Below are positions 26,001-35,649 of a stretch of 64,000 nucleotides of DNA, piece after piece; within the stretch, counting starts at the first letter, position 1, and each line of letters begins with the position of its first letter. The notes beneath the pieces were generated by a model. The model was not told the origin of the DNA, did no database searches, and was given only the letters and a program-made list of their open reading frames with translations. The stretch is taken from positions 9,548,001-9,612,000 of the forward strand of contig OX381721.1 in assembly GCA_947462335.1 (NCBI GenBank), given 5' to 3'. The stretch comes from Harmothoe impar (taxonomy: Eukaryota > Annelida > Polychaeta > Phyllodocida > Polynoidae). The translations under genes and the position numbers were made by a program.

Positions 26001-27555
26001 GTCATACGTAATAATGTTTATTGATATTATTTCATTAAAGAGTTCCACATAATGGTGAAGTTCAGTATGATTTTTTGATATACTTTAAAGACTCCTCTCA
26101 TATTATTTGAGGGATGTACATTGAAAAGTCCAGATTTTGTGACTTTACACCCCGTCCTCCCCTACCGCCTTTGTCCCATCAAAAAGCGCGTCGATCGAAC
26201 GATAAGGGAGTATTCCACTGACGTAAATCGGCCAAGATTCCGTCGTCGGACGAGATTCACCCATAAGTTTAACATTGTAGACTTTTTTTCGAATGACGGA
26301 ATCTCGGCTGACCGACGTCAGTGGAATACTGTCTATGAACGCAGAACATATGGGTGGTATTTCGCTCTGCACACGTTGAGATCTGGCTGAGTACGAGAAG
26401 TACCAGTAGTGCCACTCTTTGGTTGTGACATTTGGGTTGTATTGCAGTCCTTGAAATGTGTTACCACAGGATATGCCCAGTTTTCGCCCGGTTTGGCGGT
26501 AGATCTTTGAAGTTAGATGGTATTTCAAGTAAGATAGAGGTAAAAGATGAGAGAAATAGTACAAATTTGGCTCACAATATGATTTCTATGTTTGACAAAA
26601 AATATTAATGCCTTGGAGCCTATGGTCGCCCGTTACCGAGGGTAGATTGGTTTTAGTACATTTCCATAGTAGCGAAAGATTGTTAAAGATCGCAGGCGAA
26701 TATCACGAAGAGAAAGTGAGTTTTTTGAGAAATTTTCGAAGGAATATTGTGTGCCCCGATCTTGCCTACGTATCTCTATTTTTCCCCTTTTGTCTATCTT
26801 GAATAGCAACAGAAAGACAAACTTTTTCCCATGTCCCATAATTGTCTTAAAATGCAAAATGAGGCAGTGTATATTACTCAGGGTTAATTTACCCTGAGTC
26901 AATCAGCGATGTGTACTATACCCCATGCTGACATATATCTATATTTATCTACTTCCATAAGTATGACCATGACACAAATTTCACTCACCATCGTCTTGCC
27001 ACTCCCACGAGGTGCGACAAGTAGAACTGAGTTACTCTCTCCAACTGCCGCTGTTCTTCGCACAAGATCCAATAGTTGCCTTTCATGAGAAATTATTTAA
27101 TCAATGTTATGATTAGTCATCTTCGTGATGGTTGATTATAGATATCAGGGCTCGACACATAGTTTCAGCAGACATGTGTCTAGCCTACTCGACACAGATA
27201 TAGAAGTTATTCAGGATCGAGGGTTTGATGACAAACCTCTGATTTCATGACAGCAATTTATTTTAATTATTTTTTATATTCAGATTATACATCCATATCC
27301 AGAACCCTGTTGATTCAAGCCTCTCGACGGTGTTAAGCACTCTACTATTGGCCTGTTGTAAATCAATTGCTAATTTGGACTTTACTTTTTCTTAGGGTGG
27401 AGCTATTTGTTCACCATAAGATTTCAGATATGTGTTACTTACATGCGTTGGCTGTCATAACCATATATGAGCGGGGGTAGACTCTTGCCGGTGAGACGGT
27501 CACGTATCACGGTCTGTACCGCCATGGCCGGGGTTGTGTCTGTCAATACACCCAT
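23094..27555 (-). CDS. ORC4: Origin recognition complex subunit 4, 5' part (5 exons)
   Basis: Minus-strand exons in order: 27443-27555 (5' limit uncertain), 26989-27079, 24377-24452, 23800-23885, 23094-23291. Junction phases agree throughout and donors and acceptors fit GT/AG. Landmarks are the ORC4 lead-in helix, Walker A APRGSGKT, the stretch [33 protein letters not shown], and the Walker B region [20 protein letters not shown] followed by [10 protein letters not shown] and GLTARL. ORC4 is an AAA+ subunit of the nuclear origin recognition complex that loads MCM helicase. Only about 155 residues are present; the sensor-2 and winged-helix part (roughly 250 residues in known family members) was not found before the lectin gene. 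The start ATG at 27553-27555 is a guess; an acceptor nearby could mean an upstream first exon. Walker B reads Glu-Glu where I expect Asp-Glu. Confidence 0.9.
24070..24342. mobile_element. hAT-like MITE, copy 1, in an ORC4 intron
   Basis: A 273-bp element with inverted ends CAGGGTTCCCAC and GTGGGAACCCTG and internal repeats of TTCCATGACA. No coding sequence. The ends resemble hAT termini (established family feature); a clean 8-bp target duplication was not seen. It lies directly after ORC4 exon 24377-24452 in gene orientation. Confidence 0.7.
24493..24746. mobile_element. hAT-like MITE, copy 2, in an ORC4 intron
   Basis: Related to the element at 24070-24342: same left end CAGGGTTCCCAC, decayed right end (ACACGTGGAAATCCTG), shared TTTCCATGACA motifs. 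The pair brackets the 76-bp ORC4 exon 24377-24452. Confidence 0.6.
24814..24974. mobile_element. Short MITE with CAGGGGCGTGGCAA ends
   Basis: A 161-bp element with perfect inverted ends CAGGGGCGTGGCAA / TTGCCACGCCCCTG and CATGT directly repeated at each flank. The inside carries several copies of a GACC(C)CTTTTT-like motif. It sits in an ORC4 intron and has no coding sequence. Confidence 0.7.
25098..25180. repeat. 18-bp tandem repeat in an ORC4 intron
   Basis: Four to five copies of AGCAGGTGGGTGTGGGTG-like units. It abuts the inverted-repeat element starting at 25196. Confidence 0.6.
25196..26162. mobile_element. 967-bp inverted-repeat element in an ORC4 intron
   Basis: The ends are 24-bp inverted repeats (left 25196-25219, right 26139-26162) matching at 23 of 24 positions, core GGTGTAAAGTCACA. 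Inside, a 16-bp motif GGGGC(TAG or GCG)TTGTCACA occurs seven times in both orientations (25220, 25562, 25584, 25612, 25919, 25940, 25961). The last two form a hairpin. There is no long ORF, so it is probably non-autonomous. No target duplication was recognised. Confidence 0.55.
26209..26328. repeat. Foldback repeat in an ORC4 intron
   Basis: Arms of about 36 bp (outer core AGTATTCCACTGACGT, inner core GATTCCGTC) are inverted around a roughly 45-bp centre. Several mismatches lie in the middle of the arms. MITE-like, no coding potential. Confidence 0.6.
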
Positions 27556-27659
27556 CCTGCACCACCTGGTATGGGCGAAAAGATACATCTTATTTTTATA
27601 CATGTAGCAAACGTGACTAAAGTTAATTTGCATTCACTGAACCGCATCGACCAAAAGAG

Positions 27660-28099
27660 GAATTTTCTTGGCTCCTGCATGCTCCTTACCCCTTTTCAAA
27701 GGGGCTAAGGAGCAAAGCCTTTGATTGGTGGATTCGGGAGAGGGGTCATCTAACTTCTAAGGCACAAACAAAAGGTGTTTTAGGTTACATATAAGGTTTG
27801 GACAACTTAGGAGGAGAGGTTGGATTTTTTTTACATATTGTATATGCCTCCAAACTATCAGAATTTGACTACAACATCACGGCCTTAATGCAGGAGGGGC
27901 GGGGGTGAATAAAATGGCGACCCCTGAAAAATGTCACCTGTTTCCTCCACTATAGTATAGTATTATTACTTCAAAAGTGCACACAAAATTGAACCCCAAA
28001 AGGGGGGGGGTCTGAGAAAGTGTTTCGTGCGAAAATTCTACCAACCAAATGTTCACCTGATGTTAGGCCAGATGTGTTGAAGCATGCACTACTGTGTAT
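27660..28099. other. ORC4 upstream region, no gene recognised
   Basis: Lies between the first visible ORC4 exon and the LINE fragment. A missing ORC4 first exon or promoter could be here; none was identified. Confidence 0.4.
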
Positions 28100-29480
28100 T
28101 GTTCCACAGTTCACAGAGTTGCTAAAAAAACTCCTTCGACACTGGTGTCTTTCCGAAAGCTTGGAAAGATGCCAGGGTAACTCCGATACCTAAGGCTGGC
28201 GACAAGTCTGATGTGAGTAGCTGGCGACCAATCTCACTCCTCTGCATGCTCTCCAAGATAGCTGAGCGCCTGATGCACATACATCTGAGTGAGGCTATCA
28301 AGATAAGTGGAGGACTGAGTTACAGTCAGTTTGGTTACCAAGCAGGCAAGGGCACTGTAGATGCTGTGTACAAACTTGTGAATGATGTGTGCGAGGCCAA
28401 GGACCAGGGTAAGTACACAGGGGTGTCCACCACGGCTTACTGAAGGGTAAACTAAAGAGTCTTGGTCTGGCTGCACCAAATCTAGCTTGGTTGTCTGACT
28501 ACTTGACTGGCAGAACCCAAAAGACATGCTTCGGTGATCAAGCCTCAAAGAGAGCAGGAGTTGAGACAGGTGTCCCCCAAGGGTCTGTCTTGGGACCTCT
28601 ACTGTTTGTCTACTATGTGAACTCCCTTGTTGACTGTGTTGAGAATCCCGTCAGTGTGATCATTTATGCAGACGACATAGCGCTGTACACATCTCACAAG
28701 AAAATTGAGAAAATAGAGGAACGTCTCCAGGCAACTTTTGACAAAGTGTCTGACTGGTGTAAATCAGTTAAGCTAACGGTCAATGCCAAAAAAAGCAAAT
28801 GTGTCCTGTATGCTTTCTGCAGTAGGTCCCCCCATGACGGCCCCATAAGGGTTAGTCTGGGTGGTGCTGCCTTGGAATGCGTACCAGTATACACATACCT
28901 TGGGATACTTCTTGACTCAAAACTGACCTTCGAGCACGCGATTGGGGAGTTGACACAGAGAGTGAACACGAGACTGTTCAATCTGGCAAAAATCTTAAAT
29001 CTGATTGACCGCAAAACTGCCCTAGTCATATACAAGACGAGTGTCGCAACATTGTTTGACTAAGCTTCATTCTTCTATGTGGCGGGCAGTGACACTGGTC
29101 TGTTAAAGCTGCAGAGACTACCCGGTACAGAACCGGGGTCTGAGAATCTGTCTCAACACTGCAAATCATGTCTACAATGTAGACGAGCTCCACTCTATGA
29201 GCGGAACAAATCTGTTAGCATGGAGGTGTGACGAACTACTCCTGACTCTTATGCTGAAGTACTACAAAGCTGAGTACCCAGATGGTGCCTTGGGAGCTGA
29301 TTAGAGTGTCCTGACTGGAAGATCCCTGAGATATGACTTGAAGTTGCTCTTTTCACTGTAAAGACCCTTAACCGAAGGTTACAAAAAGTCTCTAGCATAT
29401 AGAGGCAGGATGCTATGGAATGTCCAACCTGAAGATCTGAAACAAAGCTCAAAGCTCAATTCAAGAGGAAGTTTACTGAG
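28100..29480 (+). pseudogene. Non-LTR retrotransposon reverse transcriptase fragment
   Basis: Broken + strand reading frames (main pieces 28140-28442 and 28491-29063, then a degraded tail) encode a LINE-type reverse transcriptase: GWRPISLL-like WRPISLLCMLSKI, SQFGYQAGKGT, GVPQGSVLGPLLF, the catalytic YADDIALY, and YLGILLDSKLTF. The segment after KYTGV is deleted and shifted, removing the motif that carries the first catalytic Asp. The endonuclease and 5' part are missing. The remnant of the C-terminus (KSLAYRGRMLWN, near 29390) is shared with the second copy at 36110. Most like the jockey/CR1/Rex group, but the clade was not resolved. Confidence 0.85.
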
Positions 29481-30019
29481 ACTGATTGTTGATCTGAGGG
29501 AAAAATACCCCAGAAAAAGGTACCGGGTAGAAAAGAAAAAGTCTACCCAAACCAGTCTCTTGTACTACAAGTTGTAGTGGACTATTTGCCTATATTTTAC
29601 TATAAGAGGCCTATATGCATATAGTAGCACTGCCGCCCGGGCACTACACTGTCACTAATTACACTTACTCAGTAACTGGGTAAGTGTAGGCCTAGAGTAT
29701 GGACCAATTCTCATATTATCGCCCATTATTATTTCCTGCTGAATAAACTGTGCTCGGCCTTATATTCCTACTTTATAGTAGGATTAGAACAATGCCCATA
29801 TTCAAATGGTCAACTTACCTCAGACTTTAGTTTCTTTTGTTGTTGTTATTGCCTTTATCTAAATGTAAACAACGTCCTGTCAGATTTCACGTGTAATTTT
29901 CGCGCCATTGAAATTAAACCCACTCATCCGTAACGAGCATTCTGATTGGTTACTCTCATTCCACGATCCAATCAGCGCCGCGGTTACAAAGCAGTCTACT
30001 TCCGGTCCAAAACCAAGGC
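29364..30019 (+). repeat. Copy 1 of a duplicated locus (LINE tail plus MRPL32 promoter)
   Basis: This run is near-identical to pieces of 36096-38370: LINE tail, the block from GATTGTTGATCTGAGG, the TTACACTTACTCAGTAACTG block, then the MRPL32 promoter. Copy 1 has no insertions at the three places where copy 2 carries transposons. It ends by joining ...AACCAA directly to GGCCGGT, skipping MRPL32 exon 1. Confidence 0.85.
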
Positions 30020-30640
30020 CGGTGATATACGCACATCCTCGAGGTGCGAATAAGGATTTCTACTCGCACCTCCTCGAGGTGTGGGTAAGTTTTACTATCC
30101 GCACCTCGAGGAGGTGTATATACCAGGCAGCAGGAGGCTCTGCTATTCGCACCTCCTCGAGGTGTGGATAAGAATTCTTATTTTTTATGGAATACAGCAC
30201 TGCCATTGGGATAACCAATGAAGGCCGTATTGCACGCCCCCCGTGAAATAACCCACTGCCGTATTTCACGGCCCTTTGACGTCATCAATGACGTCACCAA
30301 TGCGGTTTATTTACATTTGTACGGCGTGGAAATAAGCAATTTTAGGCTTCACCTATCATAATTTTGGTAATTTGGATCGAAAAACATAAAAAATAAATAC
30401 AAAGGCACACTCGTTTTAGTCTGTTGATTGGGTTATTTCACTTGTTAGATGTCAGGCCGTATTTCACTTGGCCTACGGCCTCGTGAAATACGGCCTGACA
30501 TCTAACTCGTGAAATAACCCAGCCAACAGACTAAAACTCGTGCACCTTTGTCTTTTTATTCGAACCTCGAGGAGGTGTGTATTGTTTTCTTATTCACACC
30601 TCAAGGAGGTGTCAGTTAGCATTCTTATTCGCACCTCAAG
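30020..30640. repeat. Cluster of CTCGAGG-centred palindromes
   Basis: Short palindromes of the form CACCTCCTCGAGGTG or CACCTCGAGGAGGTG occur near 30024, 30066, 30102, 30148, 30567, 30597 and 30631 (the last two degenerate), usually within TATTCGCACCT...GTGTGGATAAG contexts. They flank the long foldback at 30399-30552. The block replaces MRPL32 sequence in copy 1. Not recognised as a named family. Confidence 0.6.
30399..30552. repeat. Long foldback capped by GGCCTACGGCC
   Basis: Arms of about 70 bp (30399-30474 and 30481-30552) with few mismatches, sharing TTTTAGTCTGTTG, GGGTTATTTCAC and TTAGATGTCAGGCCGTATTT. The centre is the mini-hairpin GGCCTACGGCC. Non-coding. Confidence 0.8.
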
Positions 30641-30709
30641 ATGGGGTGGGGGGGGGGGGGGGGGTTTAATTATCTACTTTTTTTAATGTTTCCCCCCCCC
30701 CCCCCCCCC

Positions 30710-30909
30710 NNNNNNNNNNNNNNNNNNNNNNNNNNNNNNNNNNNNNNNNNNNNNNNNNNNNNNNNNNNNNNNNNNNNNNNNNNNNNNNNNNNNNNNNNNN
30801 NNNNNNNNNNNNNNNNNNNNNNNNNNNNNNNNNNNNNNNNNNNNNNNNNNNNNNNNNNNNNNNNNNNNNNNNNNNNNNNNNNNNNNNNNNNNNNNNNNNN
30901 NNNNNNNNN
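30710..30909. other. Assembly gap (200 N)
   Basis: A run of N, preceded by long G and C homopolymers and followed at once by the left end of the TTAA-flanked element. The gap separates the two copies of the MRPL32 promoter locus, so the join may be artificial. Confidence 0.99.
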
Positions 30910-31168
30910 CTTAAAGATGGTGTATCAGCTAAATATTTAGAGATTTTTTAGTTTTATCATATTACTATTGTATATCCTATACCATACATCTTCCCTAACT
31001 TTTAAAATGATTGGCAGTGTCTTAGTCTATGAGATGAGCACATGTAGTGCAATATATTTTACTGTAGGTCGACACTAAAACTGGCTATGTTGTGGTACTG
31101 CATGGCTCAGTGCTTTCTCTACCAGGCTATAGTTTCCCCTGTACTCACCTGGGGGAGTGACTGAGTCA

Positions 31169-31369
31169 GTGAGGAATAGCACGCCTGCCTATTCGGCTAT
31201 AACTCGCCGCGTGCAACAACAACAGTCGGCGGCCATCTTGGATTACCTCATGTCCGGTTCCGGCGTAACCATGACGACGCTCGACGACGACGATTGTGAC
31301 GTCACTCGTCTTTGAACTCCGGGCGCCCCAACAGTCGCCTAACGTCGTGTGGTTTAAAAACTTTAATTT
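31169..31369 (+). repeat. Ngaro split repeat A1
   Basis: This 201-bp segment recurs at 35449-35649 and looks identical. It includes a GC-rich part (GACGACGCTCGACGACGACG) and precedes the Gag-like start codon by about 40 bp, so it probably carries promoter function. Confidence 0.9.
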
Positions 31370-31410
31370 CTCGATCGTTAATGATCAGTAAGGCATCGTA
31401 AACGATCACC

Positions 31411-32436
31411 ATGCTTCGTAGGAGGAGTGCTAGGTCTAGCACGAGTCAATATGCTACCGGGCGGAGCTCAGGCTCCCGGAATTCTCCAACAAAAACGCCG
31501 GAGAAAAGAGTGCCCAAAGGTCGTGGATCCACCAAGGTTAAAACACCAGTAAGTTTTGACTTCTCAGCAGCTGTCAAACTGTTCGACGATCGTATGGCCA
31601 GTGTGGACGATCGTGTAGAACGGGTGGAGGATGCAGTTCAGGCGGCTCTGGCAGTAGTAAATAACTTTCAGGGTGCTAAAACTAAAAGTAAGAAGTCATC
31701 AAAGGGCGGAGCAGCCCCTCCATCCATCTCCAAGGGCGGAGCAGCCCGCTCCTCTTCAGCCTCATCTGTGGACAGTGTGTCTACAACTACTTCAAAGTCT
31801 ACCAGGTCGACCTACTATGAGTCCGACAACAGCAGGAGCAGGAGTCGGTCCAGAAGGGATCGTCGTCATCGCCGTCGCCGTAGATCAGTGCCCAGACTAG
31901 GTAAATATGCAAGTGAGAATTTCCTGGATGAGGGGGAGAGTATCAAATCTGTGGATCAGCTTCTACTAGCCAACCTTAAGCAGATTAAAGCTGAGTACCT
32001 GAGGGGGGAGGATATTACCCCGTTCATCGACCACATGATTTTCATTCAGGGGAAGATCGAAACTCGCTTGTATAAACCTAAGGCTATGATCTTGTACGAC
32101 CAGAAGATAAAGGAGAAAGCTAGCTCAGTGGGGACCCATGTCCTCTCCGATACAGATTCAAATTCTACATCAAGTTCATTCTGTTATGACAACACATGGG
32201 CAGCTGATAGGGACCGTGAACAGGCCTCTGCCAAGTCTTCAAAGCCCAAGTCTGCCAAGCAGCCTGCCAAGTCTCAGAACCCCTTTAACACATGCAATAA
32301 CTACAACTTCATGTCAGAGGGTTGTAAGACACCAGGTTGTGGCTACAGGCACGCTTGCAGGCACTGCAACTCCACTGCCCACACTGCCAACGGCTGCCCA
32401 GCCCAGGCTGAGGCCAACAAGCCTGCAAACAAGTGA
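31411..32436 (+). CDS. Ngaro ORF1, Gag-like protein
   Basis: 341 residues. The N-terminal half is basic and Ser-rich, with an Arg/Ser/His stretch (about residues 140-165) suggestive of nucleic-acid binding or nuclear targeting. The C-terminus holds a CCCH-like cluster (C-x9-C-x4-C-x3-H) and then a CCHC knuckle (CRHCNSTAHTANGC, about residues 318-331). By position and knuckle it is the nucleocapsid-type ORF of the element. Its stop is three bases before the ORF2 ATG, so reinitiation or separate transcripts could feed ORF2. Confidence 0.85.
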   Translation: MLRRRSARSSTSQYATGRSSGSRNSPTKTPEKRVPKGRGSTKVKTPVSFDFSAAVKLFDDRMASVDDRVERVEDAVQAALAVVNNFQGAKTKSKKSSKGGAAPPSISKGGAARSSSASSVDSVSTTTSKSTRSTYYESDNSRSRSRSRRDRRHRRRRRSVPRLGKYASENFLDEGESIKSVDQLLLANLKQIKAEYLRGEDITPFIDHMIFIQGKIETRLYKPKAMILYDQKIKEKASSVGTHVLSDTDSNSTSSSFCYDNTWAADRDREQASAKSSKPKSAKQPAKSQNPFNTCNNYNFMSEGCKTPGCGYRHACRHCNSTAHTANGCPAQAEANKPANK

Positions 32437-32439
32437 ACC

Positions 32440-34338
32440 ATGGAGCAAGCCCCTTCGTCCCCAGTCTGTGAGTCTGACGCCTTTTCTTGCGATTCTCGCG
32501 AGATCTCTTCCAGTTCTGATTCAGATGTCGTCACAGATAAAGGGGTGGGAGGCGGTGGAGCTCCAAGCTGCAAGCGTCTACTTGACTTTACGCCATCGGA
32601 TTATAGTGTCTCCAGTCCTACTTCTCCGTATGGTGAGTGTGTTCCAGTGTACTCAGTCAAGACTGACAATTGTGTGAATATTGATGTGTACAGTGAGTGC
32701 ATCGAGGGGATCTGTGGCTGTGTCCATAGGATCGGTGGAAAAATGGCCCAGTTAAAGCCATGCCGATCAGCCAAATTCCTCTTCGGTGACTATGCCATAC
32801 CCGATATTTCGGAAAGTACCCGCTCATACTTGTGGTCAGGTCTTACTGAAGGATTCCTTATTGTAGACCCAGATTGCCCATCAGCCTATGAGTGTACTAA
32901 CTATGATTCCATCCTCAGTGACATTTTCAGATCACAGATGACCGAAAATCTACTCACCGAGTTAGCTGAGGATAAGGTCACTAGGATAGACTATAAACCA
33001 CAGTGTGTCCACGCACTAGGTGCAGTCGCCAAGGCCAACGGGAAGCTGCGTCCCATAACCGACTGTAGTCGCCCAGATGCTACCAGCATTAACAACTACA
33101 TGTTATCAACATACCAACCATTCCAGTACAACTCTGTTGACACTGTAGTTAAGGTCCTCAACAGGGGAGATTACATGTGCGTGGTAGACATTAGCGCGGC
33201 CTATAGGGCAGTGAACGTCCACAGTAGCCAAACAAAATTCCAAGGGTTCTCGTGGGACCTGGGCACTGGCCCTAGTTACTTCTTAGACAACCGGCTCTGC
33301 TTCGGACTGAGATCTGCACCCACAATTTTCAACTCAATCTCTGATTATGTGGTGTCCATTGCAAAGTCTAGGGGGGTCGACCGGATCATAAATTATCTGG
33401 ATGACTTCATCATTGTAGCGGAAGACCCTCACACATGCATGTACCACAGGTCAATCCTCACGGACACCCTCACTGAGCTAGGTTTCTCTGTATCATGGAG
33501 CAAGGTCACTGACCCTCATACAGAAACTGTCTTCTTGGGCATAACCATTAACAGCTTGGAGATGTCTTTGTCGCTCCCCATGGAGAAAGTCACCAAGCTG
33601 AAGTCTTCAATCCTCAATGTCTATGACAACAAGTCTGTCACCAAGAAGGAGTTGGAATCTATAGGCGGCCAGATGAGCTTCTGCTCTTATGTGGTAAGGG
33701 GAGGCCGCTCCTATAGCAGGAGACTGTTCGATCTGTGTATGGAAACACCACGCGGCGGCAGAATCCTCCTGGACTCCGACACCATCCTAGACTTCGACTG
33801 GTGGCTGTCCTTCTGCGACCACTTCAACTGCAAAGCCCTCATTCCCAGACTAGCAGCACACACCCCTATGACCTCTGACTCCTCAAAAAGAGGTTTTGGG
33901 GCCTGGTGTGGGAAGGACTACTTCTTCGGGGCATGGCCCTCAGCACCAGAATTTGTCTTTGACCCAGGATGCGGACACCGCACTGAACCCCCGGCCTCAG
34001 ACCCAATAGAGGAAAACATAAACTTGTATGAGCTATGGCCCGTCCTACAGGGGGCCAAGCGTTGGGGCCCAGCCCTCTACAATAGACGGGTAGAGATTGT
34101 CACGGATAACATGCAGGTTCTTGCTATGGTCAACAGTGGCCGTAGCAAGAACCGCATGTGCATGGCCTGGCTCAGAGAGCTATTCTGGACATCCTTTGTG
34201 TATAATCTGGAATTCCATGCCACTTACATCAGGTCAGCCGACAACCATCTAGCCGATGCCCTCTCACGCCTACCTTACAAGGGCTACCCAGAGTTGTGTG
34301 CCAAGTTGCTCAGGGAGAATAAAATGTGCTGTTACTAA
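32440..34338 (+). CDS. Ngaro ORF2, reverse transcriptase-RNase H
   Basis: 632 residues. The RT domain runs roughly from residue 150 to 400, with LRPITDCSRP, MCVVDISAAYRAV (first catalytic Asp) and the YLDD box in NYLDDFIIVA near residue 317. RNase H follows, with VTDNMQVLAMV and the closing LADALSR near residue 604. No DAM methyltransferase follows, which separates Ngaro from DIRS1/PAT-like elements. The frame is open and catalytic residues are in place, so it may be functional. The stop TAA at 34336-34338 sits inside a branch-point-like TACTAAT. Confidence 0.9.
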   Translation: MEQAPSSPVCESDAFSCDSREISSSSDSDVVTDKGVGGGGAPSCKRLLDFTPSDYSVSSPTSPYGECVPVYSVKTDNCVNIDVYSECIEGICGCVHRIGGKMAQLKPCRSAKFLFGDYAIPDISESTRSYLWSGLTEGFLIVDPDCPSAYECTNYDSILSDIFRSQMTENLLTELAEDKVTRIDYKPQCVHALGAVAKANGKLRPITDCSRPDATSINNYMLSTYQPFQYNSVDTVVKVLNRGDYMCVVDISAAYRAVNVHSSQTKFQGFSWDLGTGPSYFLDNRLCFGLRSAPTIFNSISDYVVSIAKSRGVDRIINYLDDFIIVAEDPHTCMYHRSILTDTLTELGFSVSWSKVTDPHTETVFLGITINSLEMSLSLPMEKVTKLKSSILNVYDNKSVTKKELESIGGQMSFCSYVVRGGRSYSRRLFDLCMETPRGGRILLDSDTILDFDWWLSFCDHFNCKALIPRLAAHTPMTSDSSKRGFGAWCGKDYFFGAWPSAPEFVFDPGCGHRTEPPASDPIEENINLYELWPVLQGAKRWGPALYNRRVEIVTDNMQVLAMVNSGRSKNRMCMAWLRELFWTSFVYNLEFHATYIRSADNHLADALSRLPYKGYPELCAKLLRENKMCCY

Positions 34339-35288
34339 TTTCAGTGCATGCTGTGTCCCACCTGAGACGTCGCCAGACTTGTTTCCAGTCTGCAGCCCAC
34401 TCCAGTGCCACCAAGAGATCTAGGAAGTACCAGCTAAGGTTATACAGCCGTTTCTGCAGGAGCTACAGGTTGACTCCCTATCCCTGTCCTCCGTCTCAGG
34501 CAAGTTTATATGTAACCCACTTAGCTGATAAACTAGCACCATCTTCTATTACCTGCTACATGTCAGCAGTCTGGGTGCACCATAGGAAGTTGGGTTTACC
34601 TACACATGAGCATGACTATAACCTGGTGTCTACTATTAAGGGCATTTCTAGGAGATCCTCACAAAGGAAAAGGGTCAAATATGCTCTCACTCCAGTTGAC
34701 CTACTTAAGATGTTCAAGTTCATTAACACTCTACTCCCCCTGGATTTGCTGTTTTGGGAAGCCCTAACATTGTGTTTCCGTGCGGTACTCCGCAAGGGTC
34801 ATGTAACCCCTACCAAGCATTCCCTGTGTGTGAGGGATTTCAAGTTCTCAGAGGACTGTCTCATCTTAACGGTCCCTTCCTCAAAAACTGACCAGTTCGG
34901 CCAATCTCCAAGAGTGGTTACAATCAGGTCTGCTCCTGATTCCCCCCTGTGCCCAGTCAAGCATGTCAAGACTCTTATTGACTTATCAAATGTGTCAAAA
35001 AAGGACAAAGTTTTCTGCTCTCCCCCTCTACGTCTGACCTACTCCATGTATAACTCGAGACTCAAGGACCTTGCCAAAAGAATTGGTCTGGACCCCAAGC
35101 TAGTGTCCACCCATTCGGTCCGACATGGGGGAGCAACTTTCCTGCACTCTCTAGGTCTTGACACTGATGCCATCAAGGCCAGGGGTAACTGGAAGTCTTC
35201 GTGCTACAAATCCTACATCCACCCAAGCGTGGCTTGCAAACTCACCAATGATGATATTGTGGCTAGGAGTTTGAACTCATTTGTCTGA
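34323..35288 (+). CDS. Ngaro ORF3, tyrosine recombinase
   Basis: About 320 residues in the -1 frame relative to ORF2, overlapping its last 16 bases. Tyrosine-recombinase motifs: catalytic Arg in LCFRAVLRKGH (about residue 150), the HxxR box HSVRHGGATFLHS (about 262-274), and the C-terminal GNWKSSCYKSYIHPS with the nucleophilic Tyr candidates. Length suits the family. No ATG lies near the start; the first is about 80 codons in. Expression probably uses splicing, because GTTACTAATTTCAG (34331-34344) looks like branch point plus acceptor. A GTG start at 34326 or frameshifting are alternatives. Confidence 0.9.
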   Translation, partial: NVLLLISVHAVSHLRRRQTCFQSAAHSSATKRSRKYQLRLYSRFCRSYRLTPYPCPPSQASLYVTHLADKLAPSSITCYMSAVWVHHRKLGLPTHEHDYNLVSTIKGISRRSSQRKRVKYALTPVDLLKMFKFINTLLPLDLLFWEALTLCFRAVLRKGHVTPTKHSLCVRDFKFSEDCLILTVPSSKTDQFGQSPRVVTIRSAPDSPLCPVKHVKTLIDLSNVSKKDKVFCSPPLRLTYSMYNSRLKDLAKRIGLDPKLVSTHSVRHGGATFLHSLGLDTDAIKARGNWKSSCYKSYIHPSVACKLTNDDIVARSLNSFV

Positions 35289-35316
35289 GTCTACGACTGT
35301 GTTCTGGCGGTGTTCT

Positions 35317-35448
35317 GGCAGGTTATGTTCTAAGTTTCGCCAGATCACCGTCTTGTCTCATTCCATTAATAGTCATGCAGTCCTATTACATAAAGATGTA
35401 TATATCTCAAGTAGTTTATTATCTCAGTTGCACCCCTAGGGAGCTTAT
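35317..35448 (+). repeat. Ngaro split repeat B1
   Basis: 132 bp, repeated at 35804-35935; directly followed by A2. It starts 29 bases after the recombinase stop. Confidence 0.9.
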
Positions 35449-35649
35449 GTGAGGAATAGCACGCCTGCCTATTCGGCTATAACTCGCCGCGTGCAACAAC
35501 AACAGTCGGCGGCCATCTTGGATTACCTCATGTCCGGTTCCGGCGTAACCATGACGACGCTCGACGACGACGATTGTGACGTCACTCGTCTTTGAACTCC
35601 GGGCGCCCCAACAGTCGCCTAACGTCGTGTGGTTTAAAAACTTTAATTT
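35449..35649 (+). repeat. Ngaro split repeat A2
   Basis: Second copy of the 201-bp A repeat, contiguous with B1. The B1-A2 junction is expected to equal the circle junction of the replication intermediate. Confidence 0.9.

Noticed and set aside
30641..30940. ORF across the assembly gap
   Set aside because: It consists of N and homopolymers.
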